From: Musicola paradisiaca NCPPB 2511
Lineage (GTDB): Bacteria > Pseudomonadota > Gammaproteobacteria > Enterobacterales > Enterobacteriaceae
Reading direction: 5' to 3'
Assembly: GCF_000400505.1 (NCBI RefSeq)
Contig: NZ_CM001857.1
Location: 2,630,034 to 2,694,033 of the forward strand
Length of the DNA: 64,000 bases
The notes under the pieces were generated by a model that was not told the origin of the DNA, made no database searches, and worked only from the letters and a program-made list of their open reading frames with translations. Within the stretch, counting starts at the first letter, position 1. Every line of letters begins with the position of its first letter. Below are positions 57,200 through 64,000 of this stretch, one piece after another. The position numbers and the translations under genes were made by a program.

Positions 57200-58603
57200 A
57201 TGACAGTTAACACCTTCGATCCTTCACAAACCACCACGTTGTCCGCGCCGCAAAAAGCGCTGGCCGACCAGAACGACGACACCGGCATGCCCTTGTCCCA
57301 TCGCATCGGTTTTATCAGCCTGGGATGCCCGAAAAATCTGGTGGATTCCGAACGTATTCTGACCGAACTGCGTACCGAAGGTTATCAGGTGGTGCCCAGC
57401 TACAACGACGCCGATCTGGTGATCGTCAATACCTGCGGCTTTATCGACAGCGCCGTACAGGAGTCGCTGGAAGCTATCGGCGAAGCCCTGAACGAAAACG
57501 GTAAAGTGATCGTCACCGGTTGTCTGGGCGCCAAAGAAAACCAGATCCGCGAAGTGCACCCCAAAGTGCTGGAAATTACCGGCCCCCACAGCTATGAACA
57601 GGTGCTGTCGCATGTGCATCACTATGTACCGAAGCCGGAACATAACCAGTTCACCAGCCTGACGCCGGCGCAGGGCGTGAAACTGACGCCGCGCCATTAT
57701 GCATATCTGAAAATTTCCGAAGGCTGCGATCACCGTTGCACCTTCTGCATCATCCCGTCCATGCGCGGCGATCTGGACAGCCGCCCTATCGGCGCCGTGT
57801 TGGACGAAGCCCGGCGCCTGAAAGACGCCGGCGTGAAGGAACTGCTGGTGATCTCCCAGGACACCTCTGCCTATGGCGCCGACGTCAAACACCGCACCGG
57901 CTTTTGGAACGGGCAGCCGGTCAAAACCAGCATGGTGGATTTGTGCGAACAATTAGCCACGCTGGGCATCTGGGTACGGTTGCATTATGTCTATCCGTAC
58001 CCACACGTCGATACGGTGATCCCACTGATGGCGGCGGGCAAAATCCTGCCGTATCTGGATATCCCGTTGCAGCACGCCAGCCCGAAAATCCTCAAGCTGA
58101 TGAAGCGTCCCGGCGCGGTCGAACGCACGCTGGAGCGCATCAAACGCTGGCGCGAGATCTGCCCGGAACTGACGCTACGCTCGACCTTTATCGTCGGCTT
58201 CCCTGGTGAAACGGAAGAAGACTTCCAAATGCTGCTCGATTTTCTGACAGAAGCGCAGCTCGACCGCGTCGGCTGTTTCAAATTCAGCCCGGTAGACGGC
58301 GCCGCCGCCAATGATTTGCCGGATCCGGTGCCGGAAGCGGTCAAAGAAGATCGCTACCACCGCTTCATGCAGTTGCAGCAAGAGATTTCCGCCCGGCGTT
58401 TGCAAGCCAAGGTCGGGCGCGAACTGAAAGTGCTGATCGACGAGGTGGATGAAGAAGGCGCGATTGGCCGCAGCATGGCGGACGCGCCGGAAATCGACGG
58501 CGCGGTCTACCTCAATGGCGAAAAACGGGTGAACGTTGGCGATTTGGTGACGGTCAGGATTGAACACGCCGACGAATACGATTTGTGGGGGAGCCTGATC
58601 TAA
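57200..58603 (+). CDS. rimO: Ribosomal protein S12 methylthiotransferase RimO
   Basis: Radical-SAM enzyme that adds a methylthio group to Asp89 of ribosomal protein S12. It has 467 residues, about 26 more than E. coli, owing to a longer variable N-terminus ([10 protein letters not shown]...). The N-terminal UPF0004 domain holds three cysteines of the auxiliary cluster (SLGCPKN, VNTCGF, TGCLGA); the radical-SAM cluster is CDHRCTFC; a C-terminal TRAM domain ends DLWGSLI. The ribosome site is weak, so an internal start cannot be excluded. A weak inverted repeat (ACAACAT/ATGTTGT, 57149-57172) lies in the leader. Confidence 0.95.
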   Translation: MTVNTFDPSQTTTLSAPQKALADQNDDTGMPLSHRIGFISLGCPKNLVDSERILTELRTEGYQVVPSYNDADLVIVNTCGFIDSAVQESLEAIGEALNENGKVIVTGCLGAKENQIREVHPKVLEITGPHSYEQVLSHVHHYVPKPEHNQFTSLTPAQGVKLTPRHYAYLKISEGCDHRCTFCIIPSMRGDLDSRPIGAVLDEARRLKDAGVKELLVISQDTSAYGADVKHRTGFWNGQPVKTSMVDLCEQLATLGIWVRLHYVYPYPHVDTVIPLMAAGKILPYLDIPLQHASPKILKLMKRPGAVERTLERIKRWREICPELTLRSTFIVGFPGETEEDFQMLLDFLTEAQLDRVGCFKFSPVDGAAANDLPDPVPEAVKEDRYHRFMQLQQEISARRLQAKVGRELKVLIDEVDEEGAIGRSMADAPEIDGAVYLNGEKRVNVGDLVTVRIEHADEYDLWGSLI

Positions 58604-58605
58604 GC

Positions 58606-58664
58606 GTTATCCTGCATGATGCGGATAACCGCCTTCCTGCTGACGGGCTGGCCCTCCCAGCCCG
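58606..58664 (+). terminator. Two consecutive hairpins after rimO
   Basis: GTTATCC/GGATAAC (58606-58629) and CGGGCTGG/CCAGCCCG (58644-58664). Neither has a T run. Together they probably end or protect the rimO message, before the change in gene order towards sanA. Confidence 0.5.
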
Positions 58665-58667
58665 TGA

Positions 58668-59561
<894 letters not shown>

Positions 59562-59575
59562 GTCCGGCGGATACC

Positions 59576-60751
59576 TCACTCCATCTCCCTGGCGGACGGC
59601 TCGCCCGCCACCTGACGGGTCAGCACGCGCCACAACCACTCCAGCGGCCCCTGCCGGAAATAGCGTAACCACCAACACGCCGCCAACAGATTACACAGCC
59701 AGATCGGCGGCACCAGTAATAGCAATTGCCAGCGTTCAAACTGCATAAACCCACCCAGACGGTAAAACACGGTGGTGCAGATCACGGTCTGCAATAGATA
59801 ACTGCTCAACGCCATCCGGCCGACATTGGCGATCCAGCGGGTAATGCGCCATTGCGCCAGCGTTTGCCAGTAGCCGTAGCACAGCGCCAGATAGCCGATC
59901 GCCTGCAACGGCGCCCCCAGCTCACGGGGGATTTGCAGCAGCAAGCCGCACCAGCGGTAATCCCATTGCAAGCGCCACTGCACCACCACCCCCGCGCCAT
60001 CGATCAGCAAGGCCAGCGGCAATAACCACCGCGCGATACGTCGGTAATGCTGCGGGCTGAATGCGCCACGTAGCCATCCGCTGCGCATCAGCGCCGCCCC
60101 CAACAGCATCGCGCCGGTCAGTAGCCAGCCGTATTGCAGCCCCAACGACAGCAAGTTTTCGTTGAGCTGCGATAGGCGATTCAGCCAGGCTTCCGCGCCG
60201 CCCTGGCTCAGCCACCAGGCTTCATAGCTCACCTCCGCCGCCCCCGGTTGCCAAAAATTACCGCCGACAGGGCTCAGGATCTGGCTTAGCACCGCCAACA
60301 TCATGAGCCCAATCACATAAATCACCCCCCCGGTACGCGCCAGCATCCGGGTGCTGTCGGCATAACGCAGCATGCTGTAGCCAACCAGCCCAATCAGCCC
60401 GTAATCCAGCAGAATATCGCCCTCCCAGAGGAAGACGCTATGAATCAGACCAAACACCATCAGCCAGAACAGGCGGGCGTTGATCCAGCGGGTACCGCGC
60501 CGCATCAGCAGATGTAAACCGGCGCCAAACAGCAACGCGAACAGCGTGAGAAATTTGGTTTGCGCCACCAAGTCCATCAGCGCCCAGGCCCAGGCGTTTG
60601 CGGTAGAAGGCGGCCCGTTCCAGGCGGGGTTCAGATAGGCGGCTCTGGGTAAACCGAATGACACGATGTTCATCAACAGAATACCCAGCATGGCCAGCCC
60701 ACGGGCAAAATCCAGCATGGGAATACGGGAAGGCGGCGGATAAGACGACAT
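59576..60751 (-). CDS. yeiB: Inner membrane protein YeiB (DUF418)
   Basis: Polytopic inner-membrane protein of unknown function, 391 residues from MSSYPPPSRIPMLDFARG (E. coli 385). About ten helices; typical segments are RGLAMLGILLMNIVSFGLP, AQTKFLTLFALLFGAGLHLL, WEGDILLDYGLIGLVGY and the C-terminal DUF418 part (GYLALCYGYW, GRMALSSYLLQT, LRYFRQGPLEWLWR). AGGACATC precedes the ATG. It is downstream of folE on the same strand, as in E. coli. Confidence 0.92.
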   Translation of the reverse strand: MSSYPPPSRIPMLDFARGLAMLGILLMNIVSFGLPRAAYLNPAWNGPPSTANAWAWALMDLVAQTKFLTLFALLFGAGLHLLMRRGTRWINARLFWLMVFGLIHSVFLWEGDILLDYGLIGLVGYSMLRYADSTRMLARTGGVIYVIGLMMLAVLSQILSPVGGNFWQPGAAEVSYEAWWLSQGGAEAWLNRLSQLNENLLSLGLQYGWLLTGAMLLGAALMRSGWLRGAFSPQHYRRIARWLLPLALLIDGAGVVVQWRLQWDYRWCGLLLQIPRELGAPLQAIGYLALCYGYWQTLAQWRITRWIANVGRMALSSYLLQTVICTTVFYRLGGFMQFERWQLLLLVPPIWLCNLLAACWWLRYFRQGPLEWLWRVLTRQVAGEPSAREME

Positions 60752-60883
60752 GATGTCCTGCGGCAAAGGGGAACAATGAGGAAATTGTAGTGACCGTGCG
60801 CACAAAAGCCCACGTCTTTCAGCGTCGGGCGGGGCTATTGCGCACCGCCCGAGCGCCGGATGCCCGGCGCATTACACGCGCGT

Positions 60884-61552
60884 TCAGTAGCTGTGATGGC
60901 GCACCGCGCGCAGGAATTCCTGGCGGGTATTCTGGCTGGATTTGAACAGGCCGCCGAGCGACGTCGTGGTAGTCGCGCTGGTCGCATCGCGAATACCGCG
61001 CGCCTTGACGCAATAGTGCACCGCGTCGATGGAGACCGCCACGTTATTGGTACCCAGCAGGGTTTGCAACGCCACCAGAATCTGCTGCGTCAAACGCTCC
61101 TGCACCTGCGGCCGCTGCGAGAAAAACTGAACAATGCGGTTGATCTTGGACAGACCAATCACGCCCTCTTTGGGGATATAGGCCACCGTGGCTTTGCCGT
61201 CGATGGTCACAAAATGGTGCTCACAGGTGCTGGTCAGCGTGATATCGCGTACCGTCACCATTTCATCGACCTTCATCTTGTTTTCGATAATGGTGATTTT
61301 GGGGAAGTTGGCGTAATCCAGCCCGGAGAAGATTTCATCCACATACATTTTGGCGATGCGGTGCGGCGTTTCCGCCAAACTGTCGTCACTCAAATCAAGG
61401 CTCAACAGATTCATGATTTCGGTCATATGCTGCGCAATCAGGCGTTTGCGAGTTTCCGCATCCTGTAATTCGCCGCGCAACGGGGTCTCCAGACCACGCG
61501 CCAGCAGCGCCTCATGAACCTGGGCTGCTTCTTTTGACAATATTGACGACAT
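60884..61552 (-). CDS. folE: GTP cyclohydrolase 1
   Basis: First enzyme of tetrahydrofolate synthesis: GTP to 7,8-dihydroneopterin triphosphate. It has 222 residues from [20 protein letters not shown], as in E. coli. The zinc site is C and H of STCEHHF and C of [27 protein letters not shown] is the signature. GGAG precedes the ATG at 61552; a further upstream frame to 61579 lacks homology. The 100 bases between folE and yeiB hold no clear terminator, so the two may be co-transcribed. Confidence 0.96.
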   Translation of the reverse strand: MSSILSKEAAQVHEALLARGLETPLRGELQDAETRKRLIAQHMTEIMNLLSLDLSDDSLAETPHRIAKMYVDEIFSGLDYANFPKITIIENKMKVDEMVTVRDITLTSTCEHHFVTIDGKATVAYIPKEGVIGLSKINRIVQFFSQRPQVQERLTQQILVALQTLLGTNNVAVSIDAVHYCVKARGIRDATSATTTTSLGGLFKSSQNTRQEFLRAVRHHSY

Positions 61553-61828
61553 TATTTTTCTCCGGCAGGTGTGACTCATTCTGGCCGCGAGGCGAACCAG
61601 ATGCCTGTAGACTTCAGGCGGTAGTGCCGGGCCGGACGTTGAACGCTACTCTGGCGGTGCGCCGCGCCGAACCCGCTATCGCGCGGGTAACGGCCTGCGT
61701 CAACCCCTGCGCGAATAAGGGACACAGCCTAGCGAAGTGCCCGGCGATTATCCAGTGATTGTGCTTCATCGCTGATGAAATAGCCTCAACTGGGCGCTAT
61801 CGCGTGCGAAAACGCTCGCCGGATAGAT

Positions 61829-61853
61829 AACGGCCGGCATAATGCCGGCCGTT
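61829..61853. terminator. Perfect 12-1-12 palindrome after the chemoreceptor gene
   Basis: AACGGCCGGCAT/ATGCCGGCCGTT, 15 bases downstream of the minus-strand chemoreceptor stop. A likely factor-independent end signal, though without a T run. The rest of the folE-chemoreceptor gap (61,580-61,828) shows no gene. Confidence 0.65.
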
Positions 61854-61868
61854 CCACAGGAGTGAATC

Positions 61869-63545
61869 TCAGAATTTTTCCCAGTTGTCGCTGCCGCCTG
61901 CTTTTTTGGCCGGCGGCAACGCCGCTGTCGCCGCCAGCGCAGGACGACGCAGCGTCGGCGAGGGCATCGGCGTCGAAGGACGACTTTCCCGCCCATCGTC
62001 CAGATGGAAAACCGCCACCGCTTCCGTCAGCTGCCGCGCCTGATCCTCCAGCGCTGCCGCTGCCGCCATCGCTTGCTGAACCAACGACGCATTCTGCTGC
62101 GTGACGCCGTCCATCTCATTCACCGCCTGCCCTATCTGGATAATGCCGCGGCTCTGTTCATCCGAGGCCGAAGCAATTTCGGCAATCAGATCGCTGACAT
62201 GCGCCACGGTAGTAATAATCGTCTGCATCGATTCACCCGCCTGTTTCACCTGTGAAGCGCCGGTACTCACGCGGGATACCGACTCGGCAATCAGCGTTTC
62301 AATCTCTTTGGCGGCCTGGGAACTGCGTTGCGCCAGGTTACGCACTTCACTGGCCACCACCGCAAACCCTTTCCCCTGCTCACCGGCTCGCGCCGCTTCC
62401 ACCGCCGCGTTCAATGCCAGAATGTTGGTCTGGAAAGCAATACTGTTGATGACTGACGTGATGTCGGCGATTTTGCGCGAACTGGCGCTGATACTGTCCA
62501 TGGTGCCCACCACATCATCGGTAATTTTTCCGCCCTGCTTGGCGGCTTCGCTCGCTTCCTGCGCCAGCCGGGTCGCCTGATGCACATTCGCCGCATTGTG
62601 CTGCACGGTAGAACTCAACTGCTCCATGCTGGCGGCGGTTTCCTGCAACGATGCCGCCTGCTGTTCAGTTCGGCCGGAAAGGTCATTGTTGCCTTCTCGA
62701 ATCTCCGTCACCCCTTGATAAACGGCTTCCGCCGTTCCCCGAATCAATGTTACGGTTTTTTTCAAGCTTTGCTGCAGGTGATTGATATCCGGAATGATAC
62801 GTCCGGCACAATTGCGGCCGAACGTCGCCAGTTCCTTATCGAGCCGCCCGGCACTCAGCAGCGCCATATGCGCCTGGATTTGATTGACCGGTTTCACCAT
62901 ATAACGAGTGAGGTAGAGCTCCACCATGACAAAGATCACCAGGCTGACAATCATCGCGGCGATCAAACCGTTGCGGTTCCAGTTGTTCTGAACCGTTACC
63001 GCTGACGCATAGTCCGTGCTGGTGATTTGTTTGGTGTATTTTTGCGCCGCATCGCCAAACGCCCAACTCGCGGGCGGATAAATTTTGCGGAAAATATCGC
63101 GGAATTTATCCAGATCATTCTGTTGCAGTGCGGCATACATGGGCTCTATCGCTGTCGTCAATAATGCTGACCACGTATTGCTCATACCGCTGACAGTTTC
63201 CGCATCCACACCGACATGCTCGACGCTATTGAATTTCTCCAGCGCGTCCTTGGTATTAACAATGGCTGTCTTCGCCATATCCAGTGTTGTCTGGGCATTT
63301 TTGGCATCATTAAATTGCAAATAATCCATTACCCGCGCCATGCGTGTTACCGAGCGGAAATATTGATCATTGCCATAGACTAAATAGGAGTAACTATTTT
63401 TTTGAATACCACTTTTATTTAATAGCGTCGTGACATTACTCAAGGAATAAAGGCTATAACTGGATGCAGCCCCCCATGCAATCAGAAAAAAAATCAATAT
63501 TATCAACATCATTGTTCGTATACTGATATCTTTTAGGAAAGACAT
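61869..63545 (-). CDS. Methyl-accepting chemotaxis protein
   Basis: Transmembrane chemoreceptor, 558 residues. Helix 1 (about 11-31) and helix 2 (about 195-213) enclose a periplasmic four-helix ligand domain of Tar/Tsr type; a HAMP domain follows ([18 protein letters not shown]). The signalling hairpin tip is [20 protein letters not shown]. The protein ends in NWEKF, a variant of the NWETF tether for CheR and CheB, so it is likely a high-abundance, self-adapting receptor. GGGAG lies before the ATG. Ligand not predictable. Several such receptors are usual in soft-rot bacteria. Confidence 0.93.
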   Translation of the reverse strand: MSFLKDISIRTMMLIILIFFLIAWGAASSYSLYSLSNVTTLLNKSGIQKNSYSYLVYGNDQYFRSVTRMARVMDYLQFNDAKNAQTTLDMAKTAIVNTKDALEKFNSVEHVGVDAETVSGMSNTWSALLTTAIEPMYAALQQNDLDKFRDIFRKIYPPASWAFGDAAQKYTKQITSTDYASAVTVQNNWNRNGLIAAMIVSLVIFVMVELYLTRYMVKPVNQIQAHMALLSAGRLDKELATFGRNCAGRIIPDINHLQQSLKKTVTLIRGTAEAVYQGVTEIREGNNDLSGRTEQQAASLQETAASMEQLSSTVQHNAANVHQATRLAQEASEAAKQGGKITDDVVGTMDSISASSRKIADITSVINSIAFQTNILALNAAVEAARAGEQGKGFAVVASEVRNLAQRSSQAAKEIETLIAESVSRVSTGASQVKQAGESMQTIITTVAHVSDLIAEIASASDEQSRGIIQIGQAVNEMDGVTQQNASLVQQAMAAAAALEDQARQLTEAVAVFHLDDGRESRPSTPMPSPTLRRPALAATAALPPAKKAGGSDNWEKF

Positions 63546-63958
63546 AATACGCTCCCGATAAAAGTGATATGCATGTGCGCCACTCCTGAACTTTCATGGA
63601 ATCACAATATACAGCCGGAGTAACCACACCTATTAATTAGTCATTCGACATCATGCCGTAGGGCGTAAAAAATAAATCATTGTTTGATGTTCAAACCCAA
63701 TATTGACGTCTTTGCAAGTATAGGCGAGAGACAAAAAAATACCGCGTGAACCCCGATTTTTATCCCCTGAATATGCGCATGGCAGGAAGGCTGCAAGTGC
63801 GTGAGCCCCGAGACGCTGACGTCAATCAGTGATCCAGGGACGCGGCACATTTGCCGGGGCAAATTGAACGCCGCTTGCTGCGCTGTCAAAGAGCGGGTCA
63901 GGGAGGGCCGAGTCATACCGCCAACGCGCCAGCAACTAAAGTCTGACCGTTACACGCG
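63546..63958. other. Region upstream of the chemoreceptor
   Basis: About 410 bases. The first 130, next to the chemoreceptor, are A/T-rich and should contain its promoter; a GAAAGTTC resembling the flagellar sigma-28 -35 box is present but the matching -10 is poor. No gene recognised up to the palindrome at the right edge. Confidence 0.4.
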
Positions 63959-63991
63959 CCCATCCCGGAGCGCTTAGCGCTCCGGGATGGG
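63959..63991. terminator. Perfect 16-1-16 palindrome at the right edge
   Basis: Arms CCCATCCCGGAGCGCT and AGCGCTCCGGGATGGG around a single T. Very stable hairpin, probably the transcription end of a gene beyond the window, or a repeated intergenic element. Confidence 0.6.
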
Positions 63992-64000
63992 TATTCACAC

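Noticed and set aside
63560..63610. Sigma-28 (flagellar) promoter for the chemoreceptor
   Set aside because: GAAAGTTC resembles the -35 box, but 11 bases later there is no match to GCCGATAA.

Overview
The window is a 64-kb piece of an enterobacterial chromosome, GC-rich and densely coding on both strands. Protein sequences and gene order match the Escherichia coli 19-20 min region (dmsA to deoR/dacC). A stand-alone rhlA, a tannase-family esterase, a MetNIQ-like importer and the overall composition point to the soft-rot Pectobacteriaceae, most likely Dickeya or a close relative such as Musicola. This genus call is inference from content, not from a marker gene.

Layout. 1-10.6 kb (minus strand): dmsA, serS, rarA, lolA, ftsK, lrp. 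11.1-17 kb (plus): trxB, cydDC, aat, infA. 17.5-22.6 kb: clpA and clpS (minus), cspD (plus), ybjD (minus). 22.9-27.2 kb (plus): the nitrosative-stress pair hcp-hcr, then ybjT. 27.3-28.4 kb (minus): amiD and ybjQ. 28.9-34.1 kb (plus): arginine uptake artPIQM and artJ, then an MFS transporter absent from this place in E. coli. 34.1-42.7 kb (minus): a frameshifted rlmC, ybjO, putrescine uptake potFGHI, ybjN, rimK, nfsA. 43-47.3 kb: grxA, a frameshifted ybjM, ybjL, deoR. 47.3-57 kb: dacC, then accessory DNA (rhlA; a MetNIQ-like ABC importer; a LysR regulator divergent from a tannase-family esterase) laid around the core gene gstB. 57.2-63.5 kb: rimO, then sanA-yeiB-folE, which sit elsewhere in E. 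coli, and a chemoreceptor.

Much of the window serves anaerobic and redox life (DMSO reductase with an FNR-like site, CydDC, TrxB, Grx1, Hcp-Hcr with an NsrR-like operator, NfsA), uptake of nitrogen-rich solutes (arginine with tandem ARG-box-like operators, putrescine, a NlpA-family substrate), protein quality control (ClpA, ClpS, Aat) and ribosome or translation modification (RimK, RimO, the broken RlmC).

Compared with E. coli from memory, macAB, ybjX, aqpZ, lysO, poxB, ltaE and the serW tRNA are missing from their usual places. I see no rRNA, tRNA, CRISPR array, insertion sequence or prophage. The most unusual signals are short tandem duplications lying on stop codons (cydC, ybjM, ybjT/amiD), two frameshifted genes (rlmC loses its catalytic cysteine), and a tannase-family enzyme that lacks both cysteines of the family's CS-D-HC disulfide. 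I found no convincing large undescribed system.
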